DNA of 51,644 nt from Planctomyces sp. SH-PL62 (GTDB lineage Bacteria > Planctomycetota > Planctomycetia > Planctomycetales > Planctomycetaceae), in NCBI GenBank assembly GCA_945893045.1, contig CAMDEA010000037.1:1-51644 (forward strand), in the 5' to 3' direction. Each line of letters opens with the position of its first letter. The stretch's first letter is position 1. The notes beneath the pieces were generated by a model. That model was not told the DNA's origin and made no database searches. It saw only the letters and a program-made list of their open reading frames with translations. The translations under genes were made by a program, and so were the position numbers. This document shows, piece after piece, positions 15,035 to 23,969 of this stretch.

Positions 15035-16474
15035 TCAACTGATTCGTCCGGAGTAGAGCGGGGCAATCACTTCGCCGTTGAGCAAATGATTCGGCCGCTG
15101 CAACGGGTCCATGAGCACTGCGTGGTGATCGACTCCGAGGGCGTTGAACAACGTCGTGCAGACATCGGCTGGCGACCACGGTCGCGAGACCGGGTAGGCC
15201 GCGTTGGCGTCGGACTGCCCGACGACTTGGCCGCCTCGAACGCCGGCTCCGGCGACGAGGGCCGAGTACACATGAGCCCAATGGTCGCGACCGGGAACCG
15301 TTTGGCCGGGGAGCGTCGAGATGCGTGGCGTCCGGCCGAACTCCCCCATGACGAGCACCAGCGTTTGATCGAGCAGTCCCGTCGAAGACAAGTCGTCCAT
15401 GAGCGCCGCAAGACCTTGATCCAACTGTGGCAGCAGGCGGTTCTTCAGAGCTCCCCAGTTGTCGACATGAGTGTCCCACGTTTGCACGATGCCCATCGCC
15501 GCTTGCACGATCGGGACTCCCGCTTGCAGCAATCGTCGCGCGAGCAACAGCGACTGGCCGAATTTGTTCCGGCCATAACGATCGCGAACCAGAGCCTCTT
15601 CGCGGTGAATGTCGAATGCTTGAGCGACTCGATCGGACGTCAGCAGCGAGAACGCCAATCCTTGCTGCTCGGCGAATGAATTAGCTCGGCCTTCCGCGTC
15701 GAGCGACATCGGACTGCGATTCACCGTTTCCAGCAGCCCGCGCCGCGACAGCAGCCGAGGAGAGGTGACTCCCGGTTGCAGGCTCAGAGAATCCATGCGG
15801 AAGTTGGGATCGTTCGGATCATGGTTGATCTGCCACGGATCGTGCTTTGGGCCGAGGAACCCGGCATGTTGTCCGGGCCAGGTGAGTGGTCCTTCGATGA
15901 AGTAATTCGGCAGCGAAACGCCGGTCGGCACGCCGTCATTTCGAGGCCGGACGTAGCTGAGTGCCGCCGCGAAGTTCGGGAAGTCGTTGCGAGACTCGAC
16001 GCGATCCAGATCGCTGCCACCGCGCGGAATGGGTGTCGGACGTCCGGTTAGCGCGACGTGTGTCGCCAGCAGGTGATTGTGTTCGAGATGCGCCAACGAG
16101 CGGAGCACCGACCAGTGTTTCAGTTGCTGAGCCAGTCGCGGTAGATGCTCGCAAACTTGCACGCCCGGAACGGCGGTGTCGATCGGCGAAAACTCGCCAC
16201 GAATCTCCGCCGGTGCATCCGGTTTTGGATCGAGCATATCCAATTGGCTAGGCCCACCGCTGAGATGGACGATCAAAACCGACTTGGCTCGGCCAGTGGC
16301 CGACGATGCGGCGGACGCTGAGTTCCGGATCAACGGCAACGTCGACCCCAAGACGCCAGCCGCGCTGACTCGCAGCCATTCACGTCGCGACACACCGTCA
16401 CACAGTCGGCAGTCACTCCGGCTACGGGACAGGAACTCGCGACGGCTTGGTGAAGTCGGTGGTGCCGGAAGCAT
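15035..16474 (-). CDS. DUF1501 domain protein, Tat-type signal
   Basis: 479 residues. The N-terminus carries SRREFL and SRREWLRVSAAGVLGSTLP (about 10-45), a twin-arginine-like export signal. The body has the DUF1501 hallmarks: VLIVHLSGGPSQLDMLDPKP (about 65-84), GEFSPIDTAVPGV, WDTHVDNW, MGEFGRTPRI and GRDHWAHVYSALVAGAGVRG. The fold belongs to the alkaline-phosphatase/sulfatase superfamily, but the sulfatase C-x-P-x-R signature is absent. In planctomycetes these genes usually pair with DUF1549/DUF1553 cytochromes; here no such partner is adjacent. Function unknown. Confidence 0.88.
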   Translation of the reverse strand: MLPAPPTSPSRREFLSRSRSDCRLCDGVSRREWLRVSAAGVLGSTLPLIRNSASAASSATGRAKSVLIVHLSGGPSQLDMLDPKPDAPAEIRGEFSPIDTAVPGVQVCEHLPRLAQQLKHWSVLRSLAHLEHNHLLATHVALTGRPTPIPRGGSDLDRVESRNDFPNFAAALSYVRPRNDGVPTGVSLPNYFIEGPLTWPGQHAGFLGPKHDPWQINHDPNDPNFRMDSLSLQPGVTSPRLLSRRGLLETVNRSPMSLDAEGRANSFAEQQGLAFSLLTSDRVAQAFDIHREEALVRDRYGRNKFGQSLLLARRLLQAGVPIVQAAMGIVQTWDTHVDNWGALKNRLLPQLDQGLAALMDDLSSTGLLDQTLVLVMGEFGRTPRISTLPGQTVPGRDHWAHVYSALVAGAGVRGGQVVGQSDANAAYPVSRPWSPADVCTTLFNALGVDHHAVLMDPLQRPNHLLNGEVIAPLYSGRIS

Positions 16475-16621
16475 GCGGCGATCTCTGTGAACGAGTGACC
16501 GAGATTAGCGGGGATGCGGGGAGGGTCGAAGCAGGTAGGACATTCAATCATCGGGCAATTCTAATGTGTCGAGTGACATTGAACTGCCAGAATCTCTCTG
16601 GGTCAACGTGACCATTCATCA

Positions 16622-16806
16622 ATGTTGGGATACCCGTGGCATCGCTACTCCGGTCCCGGCAACCTCCCGCAGTTGGACATTTCACTCTCCACGCTGCTCG
16701 ACGATCTGGACGAGCGCGGGTTGCTCGACACCACGCTGGTAGTCGTGATGGGTGAGTTTGGCCGCACGCCGCGGATCAACAATGACGCCGATCGCGATCA
16801 TTACCG
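16622..16806 (+). pseudogene. DUF1501 C-terminal fragment
   Basis: The frame reads LPQLDISLSTLLDDLDERGL, then LDTTLVVVMGEFGRTPRIN and a truncated RDHY. This is the block around the conserved EFGRTPR motif of DUF1501 proteins. Nothing before LPQLD or after RDHY matches the family, and the downstream frame runs into the ceramidase-like gene. It is a decayed internal piece of a DUF1501 gene, on the opposite strand to the intact copy ending at 16474. The remaining sequence between 16475 and 16920 shows only the ribosome binding site of the next gene. Confidence 0.75.
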
Positions 16807-16920
16807 CACCTATTTCTCGCGCTTGCCACGTCCCACGCTGATCGCCGACGGCCAAGCCCGTCGTCAGAGTCGCGGTGCGATATCATTCGCGCGTCCGTTT
16901 CCCCGACCAGGAGGTGAGCC

Positions 16921-18363
16921 ATGTTGCGTGCTGTGTCGTTTCTCGTTCTCGGTCTGGCGATGAGCCTGTCGAACAGCTCCGCTGACGACGGTGCGCCTTC
17001 CGGTTCGTTGCGAGTCGGTGTCTTCCAAGTGGACGCCACGCCGCCGCTCGGAACGCCGGTGGCCTATGCGCCGGTACGCAAGATTGAAGATCCGCTCACG
17101 GCGCGTGGTGTGGTGTTGCTCGGAGCCGGCCAGCCGATCGTGCTTTGTGCGGTCGATTGGATCGGCATTGCCAACGGCGGTCACGATGCGTGGCGTGAGA
17201 GCTTGGCTCAGGCCGTCGGCACTTCGGTGGATCGTGTGGCCGTGCATGTCTTGCACCAGCACGATGCCGTTCGTTGCGACTTCACCGCGGAAGAACTTTT
17301 GGCTCCGCATGGTCTGGCGGGCAAGCGGTTTGATGTCCCGTTCGTGCGCAAGACGATTGCCAACGCGGCTCAGGCGGCGAAAGCGTCTCTCGAAAAAGCT
17401 CAGCCGGTGACGCACTTGGGAGTCGGCCAAGCGCGCGTCGACAAGGTCGCGTCGAATCGCCGCATCCTCGGACCGAATGGCCGCGTGGCGATTGCGCGGT
17501 CGAGTTCGTATCGCATCCCTGAACCGATCTTGTCGCGATTGAACGAAGAGGCCAAACGTCAGGGCTACGAACTGAGTGCCTCGCGCGTGGATGAGGCATT
17601 GGCCGCGCCGGAAGGGGTGATCGATCCGCAACTCAAGCTGCTGACGTTCTTCAATGAAGATCGGCCGCTGGTGTCGCTGAGCTACTACGCCACGCATCCA
17701 CAAAGTTATTTCGGGAAGGGAGACGTGACCTCGGAGTTCGTCGGACTCGCGCGGGCCGAACACGAGCAAGCCCACAATGGCCTGAGGCTGGTTCATTTCA
17801 ACGGTGCCAGCGGGAACGTGGCCGCCGGCAAATACAACGACGGCACTCCCGAAATGCGGGTGACGCTCACCAAACGCATGGCCGACGGGATGAAGCGAGC
17901 TTGGGACGCCACCCAGAAAGTTCCGCTGACCGCCGCCGACTGCGAGTGGCGTGTGCAACCCGTCCGTCTGCCCGTCGCCCCGCACTTGGATGCCGACAAG
18001 CTCCGTGCCACTCTGGAAAACAAGCAGGCCCCCGAAAGCGAGCGTCTCACCGCCGCCGGCAAGTTGGCCTTTGTGCTCCGCCGGAAGCACGACGTTCCGA
18101 TCGAACTGTCTTGCTTGAAGCTCGGCAGCGTTTACATCCTGCACATGCCCGGCGAGTTGTTCGTCGAGTATCAACTCGCCGCGCAGCAAATGCGTCCCAA
18201 CGACACGATCTGCATGGCCGCTTACGGCGACTACGGCACCGGCTACATCGGCACCGAGATCGCCTATTCGCAAGGGGGCTACGAGACCCAACCCAGCTCG
18301 TCGAACACCGCACCGCAAGTCGAGCGTGTGCTCATGGACGGCATGCGCGCCTTGTTGAAGTAA
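16921..18363 (+). CDS. Neutral/alkaline ceramidase-like exported protein
   Basis: ATG 16921 is preceded by GGAGG (16909-16913). The protein has 480 residues with a signal peptide at about 1-21. It follows the neutral/alkaline non-lysosomal ceramidase N-terminal fold: LRVGVFQVDATPPLGTPV (about 30-47), DPLTARGVVLLGAGQPIVL, HVLHQHDAVRCD (about 109-120, probable metal-binding histidines), LSYYATHPQSYFG and NGASGNVAAGKYND. The family hydrolyses the amide of ceramide, but planctomycete members of this short form are untested and may act on other amides or lipids. A second family member is at 23966-25306. The next gene starts 268 bases downstream, past a palindrome. Confidence 0.8.
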   Translation: MLRAVSFLVLGLAMSLSNSSADDGAPSGSLRVGVFQVDATPPLGTPVAYAPVRKIEDPLTARGVVLLGAGQPIVLCAVDWIGIANGGHDAWRESLAQAVGTSVDRVAVHVLHQHDAVRCDFTAEELLAPHGLAGKRFDVPFVRKTIANAAQAAKASLEKAQPVTHLGVGQARVDKVASNRRILGPNGRVAIARSSSYRIPEPILSRLNEEAKRQGYELSASRVDEALAAPEGVIDPQLKLLTFFNEDRPLVSLSYYATHPQSYFGKGDVTSEFVGLARAEHEQAHNGLRLVHFNGASGNVAAGKYNDGTPEMRVTLTKRMADGMKRAWDATQKVPLTAADCEWRVQPVRLPVAPHLDADKLRATLENKQAPESERLTAAGKLAFVLRRKHDVPIELSCLKLGSVYILHMPGELFVEYQLAAQQMRPNDTICMAAYGDYGTGYIGTEIAYSQGGYETQPSSSNTAPQVERVLMDGMRALLK

Positions 18364-18400
18364 CGCCTGAGCCACGCTCTTATTGGCATCGATTCGTGGG

Positions 18401-18472
18401 ATAGGCTTCCAGCCTGTCGTTTTTTCCGACAGCCTGTCGGTGTTTCCGAGAAATGACAGGCTGGAAGCCTAT
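18401..18472. repeat. Nested palindrome between tandem genes
   Basis: Perfect 18-bp arms (18401-18418 and 18455-18472); each folds around AGGCT-TCC-AGCCT or its complement. The ends are ATAG...CTAT, and flanking GTGG/CCAC extends the pairing outside one unpaired base on each side. The right arm GACAGGCTGGAAGCCTAT recurs exactly at 22248-22265. It could act as a terminator for the ceramidase-like gene, but has no T-tract typical of that. Confidence 0.85.
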
Positions 18473-18631
18473 GCCACAACTTGACCGGGATGATCACCAA
18501 TCACCGACCCACTTCCAATCCCTTGAAGTCTCGTGGAGACATAGAACAAAAGTCAGCGGCATTGAGTATGCTGCAGCAAATTCGACGTCGTTTCCTACTG
18601 AGTCCCGCCACAGCCTCACCTTGGAGAAAAC

Positions 18632-19834
18632 ATGAACACAATCTGCCTCGGCCGCTTCGGACTTTCGCGTTGCTCCGGCTTCCGTCTCGGTATGGCGGCT
18701 CTGACGATATTTTCCCTGGCCGTGGTGGCTCACGCGCAGAATCCTCAGAAGCCGGCCTTTCAGTATCAGTTGGGCGACATTCGCGTGAGTATTCCCTCGG
18801 CGGACGAGCCGCGAGTGAAAGCGTTTGGCTCGGAATCGCTGAAGGCGGCGGCGATGTACTTAGAAACGGGAGCGGTGAGCTGGGTGCGCGAGCGGTCCTG
18901 CGTGAACTGCCACACCACCGGCCCCTACATGACTGAATTCACCGCCTGGTCGCGGCAGTTCGGTAAGCCGAGCGAAGAGGTGCGTACGAACTTCGTCAAC
19001 GCCGTGCCGAAGGAAGTTGAAGCCGTGAAGGAGACCGATAAGAACGGGCACAAGTTTTATCCCGGCGCGTTCTTCAGCGTGTGGCGCAGCGCCGGGTTGG
19101 CCGAGTGGGATCGGCACAACACCGGAAAACTCTCCGAAGCCACGGACCGCTCGCTGCGCGACATGTTCGAACGCCAATCCGAAAACGGTGCGTTCGTCAG
19201 CCACGGCGAAGTCGAAATCCCGCACATCACCACGGACTTCGAACTCTCGCTGCAAGCCGCTCGCGCCATCACCGCCGCGCCCGAGTGGCTCGCGGGGCTC
19301 AAGGGCGAAGCGCTGCTCGCTCGCGTGGAAAAGCTGAAGCAGTGGCTCCGCACCGCGCCGCCGAAGAACGACTTCGACCGCGTCCTGAAACTACAACTCG
19401 CCCACTACCTGCCGGAGCTGGTCCCGCAGTCCGATCGCGACGCCGCGCTGACCCTGCTGGCCTCGAAACAGCACGCCGATGGCGGTTGGAGCACGCGCGA
19501 CATGTCGCCGGTCGATGATTGGCATTTCGAAATGAGTGCCACCGTGCTCAACCTCATCAAGAACCTGCCCGATGCCGACAAGCCGGAGAGCGACGCGTAC
19601 ATGACTTCGCTGGCCATCGTGTTAATGCGGCAGAACAACGTCCCCGTGGCGGACGCTCGCATCCAGCAAGGCTTGGCGTGGTTGAAGCGAGAACAGCGCG
19701 AGAGCGGACGCTGGTGGATGCACTCGCTTTACCGCGGCAACTACCACTACATCACCTACATCGCCACCGTGGAAGCGATGAAGGCCCTCGATCTGTGTGG
19801 GGAACTGGACACGATTTCTTTGGAGAAGAAATAG
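18632..19834 (+). CDS. Haem c protein with squalene-cyclase-like alpha/alpha fold
   Basis: 400 residues with a signal peptide at about 1-36. A single haem c motif CVNCH at 90-94 follows the block IPSADEPRVKAFGSESLKAA. The rest is helical with terpenoid-cyclase/prenyltransferase-type repeats such as LLASKQHADGGWST and GLAWLKREQRESGRWWMHSL. Its sequence is clearly related to the C-terminal third of the sulfatase fusion at 45368-48490 (shared SADEP, CxxCHT-x-PY, ESGRWW/ASGRWF, ALDLC/ALDAC). The catalytic DxDD of squalene-hopene cyclases is absent, so a binding or electron-transfer role is more likely than cyclisation. Confidence 0.82.
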   Translation: MNTICLGRFGLSRCSGFRLGMAALTIFSLAVVAHAQNPQKPAFQYQLGDIRVSIPSADEPRVKAFGSESLKAAAMYLETGAVSWVRERSCVNCHTTGPYMTEFTAWSRQFGKPSEEVRTNFVNAVPKEVEAVKETDKNGHKFYPGAFFSVWRSAGLAEWDRHNTGKLSEATDRSLRDMFERQSENGAFVSHGEVEIPHITTDFELSLQAARAITAAPEWLAGLKGEALLARVEKLKQWLRTAPPKNDFDRVLKLQLAHYLPELVPQSDRDAALTLLASKQHADGGWSTRDMSPVDDWHFEMSATVLNLIKNLPDADKPESDAYMTSLAIVLMRQNNVPVADARIQQGLAWLKREQRESGRWWMHSLYRGNYHYITYIATVEAMKALDLCGELDTISLEKK

Positions 19835-19975
19835 AGAGTTTCGGTCACCGGATCGTTGAGTCTGGTTTGATTCGGGTGGCATGCCCAACAAGTCAGACTT
19901 TCATCCACAGTGTCATGCAGCCCGGCCGCGACCTCTGAATCCGTTGGCAAGAACCAAGGACTCACACGGGGCGAG

Positions 19976-22249
19976 ATGATGATCATGCGACGCACGACAC
20001 CGTGGCGGTTGTTGCTGGCTGCCGTCTGGCTTTCCGCGTTTGCTGGAACGGGTAGAGCCGACGAATTCTCCGCTGTCGAACACCAACGAGAGACGATCTA
20101 TCACTCGCCGCAGAAGCCGGGGTTCACGAGTTGGGTTGGTGCCTGGACGATGCCGGACGGCAGTCTGATGGTGAGTTTCACTCAAGCGACGGGGCCGGTT
20201 GAGGGGCGTCCGCAAGCGCCGAAGGAAGTGCAACACAAATTGACGTGGCCACCACCGGGACATCCCGGCTACGACATGACCGGACTTGATCTGCGCAACA
20301 TTCATCTCCACTCGACCGATGCGGGGAAGACTTGGCAGCAGGTCAGTGCCGACGGGTTCAAGTCGTGCATGAACGGCGTCACGAATGAAGCTCAAACGGC
20401 GTTGGCCGATGGCACGATTCTTCGCGGCGTGTTTGGGTTCTACCTGCCGTACGATCCCGCCCTTCCACAGACCGGATTCTTGCAGAGATCGACCGACGGC
20501 TCGAAGACGTGGGGTCAGCCGGAAGTGCCGCTTGATGCCGCGAAGTACTCAACTTGGCCGCGGCGCATTCGCGTGTTACGCGACGGTCGAATCGTGTTGC
20601 TGGCTGGCATTGCATCCGCTCCGGCCGGCAGCCAGACGCGGGCGGAATTCAGTGCGATGGTAGCACCGATGCTGCTGATCTCGTCCGATCAGGGCCGCAG
20701 TTGGAAAGGCCCCGTGCCTGCGACTTTTGCCGAGCAACGGGGCGGCTGGACCGAAGAGTTCGACATCGCGGAACTCGCCAACGGCGATTTGCTGACGATC
20801 TACCGCCGCGCGAACGACAACAAACGCTGGCAGAGCACGCTGAAGAAATCGGACGATACATGGATCGCGCAACACGCCGGGCCGTCGGTTCTGCCGCACA
20901 GTGGCCAGCCGGAATTGCTCGCGACGCGCGAAGGCCCAATCCTGCACGTCGCGACCAACGGCATCCACTGGACCAGCGACGCGGGCGAGACCTGGAACAA
21001 GCTCAACGTCCCCGGCACGGCCTACTATCCTCGCTCGGTACAGGCGAAGGACGGCCGGATCTTTGTCTTTGGCCATGTCGGTGGGGACGACGCCTACGGC
21101 AAGGCCGATCAGTCGATCGTGATGGACTCGTTCCGACTGGCCGCGGCCGACATCGCTGTGACCGATCGAAAATCACTGCTGATCGACAAACTGGTCGCCG
21201 AGCGAATCCCGGTGGGCGAACCGGACGACTACAAGCCCTGCATCGCGAAGTTGCCCAGCGGCGAACTGCTGCTGACCGCGTTTCATCAGCACAAGCGCGA
21301 CGGCAACAAGGTCATGGAGCAGACGCTGCTGTTTCGTTCGCCGGATGGCGGGCGAACGTGGACCGGTCCTCAGCCGCTCGATCTGCTCGGCCGCGAACCG
21401 TATCTGACGGTGCTCAGGAACGGGACGGTCTTCATCACCGGCCATTTGCTGGCGCAGGACGTGCGAAACGAATGGGGCTACACGACCGGCTTCCTGCATC
21501 GCTCGACGGACGGCGGCCGAACGTGGCAATCGACGCGGGTCGAATCGGAGCAGGTGAAACCGAAGGCCAGCAATCACACGACTCGCAACGTGCTGGAGCT
21601 GGCCGACGGGACGCTGCTGCTGGGTGTTGATTACGACGGTGGAGGCGGACCGTATTTTGTGTGGCGATCGACCGACGGCGGCGCGACTTGGGACAAGTCG
21701 CAGAAATGCGAGCCGAAGGATTTCAAAAGCCAGTACGGCTTCTTCGGCGGCGAGACGTGGTTGTGGCAGGCTCGATCGGGAAAGGTCTGGGCGCTGGTTC
21801 GAGTCGACAGCAACGAACTGCCGATCAAGGACAGGCCGATCAAAGCGGGGAACGACCAAGCAGACCACTTCATCTTGTTCTCGTCGGCCGACGGCGCGAA
21901 AACGTTCGACCGCATCCGCGATTTCGGCGACTACGGCGAGATGTACATGTCGCTGTTGCGGCTTCAAGACAAGCGACTGCTGCTGACGTTCACGGTTCGC
22001 GACCTCAAGCCGCCGCTGGGAGTGCGAGCGCTCATCGGAACCGAAACCGACGATGGGTTTGAATTCGATTTCGCACACGATCGCATCATGTTGGATACGA
22101 ATACTCCGGTCGGCACGCCACAAGGCGGAGGCTTCGGGCCGACGGTGCAGCTTGACGATGGTAAGCTGGTGACGTCCTATTCTTTTCGCGGCGCAGATGG
22201 AAAGTCGCGTTTGGAGGTCGTCCGTTGGGAGTTGCACAAGTCACGGTGA
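19976..22249 (+). CDS. Exported sialidase / BNR-repeat protein
   Basis: The start is ATG 19976 (19979 and 19985 are equally possible), giving 757 residues with a signal peptide at about 4-26 (WRLLLAAVWLSAFAG). At least seven Asp-boxes (S-x-D-x-G-x-(T/S)-W) are visible: STDAGKTW, STDGSKTW, SSDQGRSW, TSDAGETW, SPDGGRTW, STDGGRTW and STDGGATW. This is the exo-alpha-sialidase/neuraminidase fold. Two propellers are probable, given the length and the renewed start of repeats at about residue 430. True sialidase activity cannot be confirmed by eye. The stop codon overlaps a solo palindrome arm (22248-22265). A DUF1501 gene follows on the same strand. Confidence 0.82.
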   Translation: MMIMRRTTPWRLLLAAVWLSAFAGTGRADEFSAVEHQRETIYHSPQKPGFTSWVGAWTMPDGSLMVSFTQATGPVEGRPQAPKEVQHKLTWPPPGHPGYDMTGLDLRNIHLHSTDAGKTWQQVSADGFKSCMNGVTNEAQTALADGTILRGVFGFYLPYDPALPQTGFLQRSTDGSKTWGQPEVPLDAAKYSTWPRRIRVLRDGRIVLLAGIASAPAGSQTRAEFSAMVAPMLLISSDQGRSWKGPVPATFAEQRGGWTEEFDIAELANGDLLTIYRRANDNKRWQSTLKKSDDTWIAQHAGPSVLPHSGQPELLATREGPILHVATNGIHWTSDAGETWNKLNVPGTAYYPRSVQAKDGRIFVFGHVGGDDAYGKADQSIVMDSFRLAAADIAVTDRKSLLIDKLVAERIPVGEPDDYKPCIAKLPSGELLLTAFHQHKRDGNKVMEQTLLFRSPDGGRTWTGPQPLDLLGREPYLTVLRNGTVFITGHLLAQDVRNEWGYTTGFLHRSTDGGRTWQSTRVESEQVKPKASNHTTRNVLELADGTLLLGVDYDGGGGPYFVWRSTDGGATWDKSQKCEPKDFKSQYGFFGGETWLWQARSGKVWALVRVDSNELPIKDRPIKAGNDQADHFILFSSADGAKTFDRIRDFGDYGEMYMSLLRLQDKRLLLTFTVRDLKPPLGVRALIGTETDDGFEFDFAHDRIMLDTNTPVGTPQGGGFGPTVQLDDGKLVTSYSFRGADGKSRLEVVRWELHKSR

Positions 22250-22265
22250 CAGGCTGGAAGCCTAT
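22248..22265. repeat. Solo arm of a palindromic element at a stop codon
   Basis: GACAGGCTGGAAGCCTAT is identical over 18 bases to the right arm of the element at 18455-18472. No partner arm is found nearby. The TGA stop of the sialidase gene (22247-22249) uses the first two bases of this arm, so a half-element appears to define the present end of that protein. Confidence 0.8.
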
Positions 22266-22327
22266 CCCACGGAATTGTTCAACGGTCAGCTCGCAGAGAT
22301 TGGAACGCAACCGGTCAGAGGCCACGA

Positions 22328-23896
22328 ATGACGAATCACAACTCAGTGCATCGGAACGGCTGCCGGCATGAGGATCATCCGCGGATCGGACGACGAGACC
22401 TGTTGCAGGTCGGCGGTCTGAGTCTCATCGGCATGGGGCTGGCCGATCTGTCGCGACTGGAAGCCGATGCCGCGGCCAATGCTCGGTCGGGAACGGCGAA
22501 GTCGGTCGTGTTCATTTTTCAATCCGGTGGTCCGTCACCCTACGAGACGTGGAGTCCAAAACCGGAAGCGCCGGACACCATCCGCGGCGAGTACGGCGTC
22601 ACTCAAACACATGTGGCCGGCGAAGTCTTTTGCGAGTACCTCCCGAAGCTCGCGGCGCGGAGCCAGATGTTTTCGGTCGTCCGGACCATGCACCATGTGG
22701 CCGAGCGGCAGTTTCGCAACGAGCACAACAGTTGCTCGTATTTGATACACACCGGAACGACCGAACTTCCCGTCGGTGACACGAACGCTTCGATTGCACA
22801 GCCGCGAGCGGGACGGATCAGTTGGCCCTCGATGGGATCAATGCTGGCCTACGCCGCGCCGACGGCTGCAACCGTCGGCTTGCCCGCCGTCATTGAGCTG
22901 CCGCGAACCAACTTGATGAAGTATCCCGGCCGCGAACCGGGAATCCTCGGACCACAGTTTGATCGCTTCGGTGTCGATCTCGCGCCGAAGTGTGGTGCCG
23001 AAGGGGGCGCGTGTCCCAATTGCTTTCGACATGCCGATCCGAATTTTGCACCCGATCGTTTGCCCGGTGCTCCGAAAGCGTGGTGGGACAATTCGAGTTG
23101 CCGCAAAGCCGACTTCCACTTGCCTGATTTCGGACGCACGGCGGGGACGTCACTCTCGCAGTTGGAAGACCGAGCCGCATTGCTCCGGCAACTGGACGTC
23201 ATGCGGCGAGGTCTCGATCGCGATGAGCAACTCGGCACACTGGCGGCGTGGGACGCTCATCGTCAGCAGGCGATGAGGTTTGTTCTCGCGTCGCGACCCG
23301 GCAAGCAGAATCCCTTCGACCTGACTCAGGAATCGGATCGCACGCGCGACTTGTACGGACGCCAAGAGTGGGGGCAGGGTCTCCTGGTGGCTCGCCGGTT
23401 GGTGGAGGCCGGAGTGCGGATGGTGCAAGTCAATCTCCGTGGCTGGGACACTCACCAAAACGCCTTCCGCGATCTGAAGGGGAAGCTGCTGCCGTCACTC
23501 GACCTTTGCTTGAGCGGCTTCCTCGATGACTTGGCCGAGCGAGGATTGTTGGACGAAACGCTGATCGTGATGTGTGGCGAGATGGGCCGCACGCCGCGCA
23601 TTTCACCGATCACTCCCAACGGAAAAAATGTGTTCGGCGAGGTGTTCACTCCCGGCCGTCATCACTGGGGCGATGTGTTTCCCTGTTTCTTCGCCGGCGG
23701 AGGCATTCAACCCGGCCGCATCATCGGACGCACGGACTCACACGGCGGCCTTCCCGAAACCGAGGCATACACGCCAGAAGACTTGGCCGCGACGATCTTC
23801 CACTGCCTGGGCATCGGCCCGGATCGCGAGTTCCACGACACCACCGGCCGCCCCTACCACGTCTATCGCGGCCAACCGATTCGACCGCTCCTGTGA
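22328..23896 (+). CDS. DUF1501 domain protein
   Basis: 522 residues. The N-terminus has IGRRDLLQVGGLSLIGMGLA (about 21-40), a twin-arginine-like signal. DUF1501 blocks follow: VFIFQSGGPSPYETWSPKP (about 62-80), RGWDTHQNAF, MCGEMGRTPRI and a C-terminal GGIQPGRIIGRTDSHG. An insert with CGAEGGACPNCFRH (about 220-234) adds a CxxC, not seen in the other two copies here. It lies 78 bases downstream of the sialidase gene, so the two are probably co-transcribed. No sulfatase signature is present; function unknown. Confidence 0.88.
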   Translation: MTNHNSVHRNGCRHEDHPRIGRRDLLQVGGLSLIGMGLADLSRLEADAAANARSGTAKSVVFIFQSGGPSPYETWSPKPEAPDTIRGEYGVTQTHVAGEVFCEYLPKLAARSQMFSVVRTMHHVAERQFRNEHNSCSYLIHTGTTELPVGDTNASIAQPRAGRISWPSMGSMLAYAAPTAATVGLPAVIELPRTNLMKYPGREPGILGPQFDRFGVDLAPKCGAEGGACPNCFRHADPNFAPDRLPGAPKAWWDNSSCRKADFHLPDFGRTAGTSLSQLEDRAALLRQLDVMRRGLDRDEQLGTLAAWDAHRQQAMRFVLASRPGKQNPFDLTQESDRTRDLYGRQEWGQGLLVARRLVEAGVRMVQVNLRGWDTHQNAFRDLKGKLLPSLDLCLSGFLDDLAERGLLDETLIVMCGEMGRTPRISPITPNGKNVFGEVFTPGRHHWGDVFPCFFAGGGIQPGRIIGRTDSHGGLPETEAYTPEDLAATIFHCLGIGPDREFHDTTGRPYHVYRGQPIRPLL

Positions 23897-23909
23897 ACTG
23901 AATCTCCGG

Positions 23910-23969
23910 CCGCATTGAAATGGATGCACCGGACAGAGTGACGGCCCAGGTGATCGGGTTCACTTTCAT
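23910..23969 (-). pseudogene. Duplicated 5' end of an SGNH hydrolase gene
   Basis: The ATG at 23969 overlaps the ceramidase stop (ATGA) and opens a frame starting MKVNPITWAVTLSGASISM. This matches residues 7-18 of the SGNH hydrolase at 25400-26188 (MKPITWAVTL), with similarity at the base level as well (CCGATCAC-TGGGCCGT). The match ends before 23905, where the convergent DUF1501 gene begins. It is the leader of a lost gene that once followed the ceramidase gene in the operon. Confidence 0.65.

Noticed and set aside
18401..18472. Plain intrinsic terminator
   Set aside because: The element is a pair of nested hairpins shared with other sites, including coding regions and a divergent promoter region, and has no T-tract. 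Termination may be a side effect but does not explain the family.
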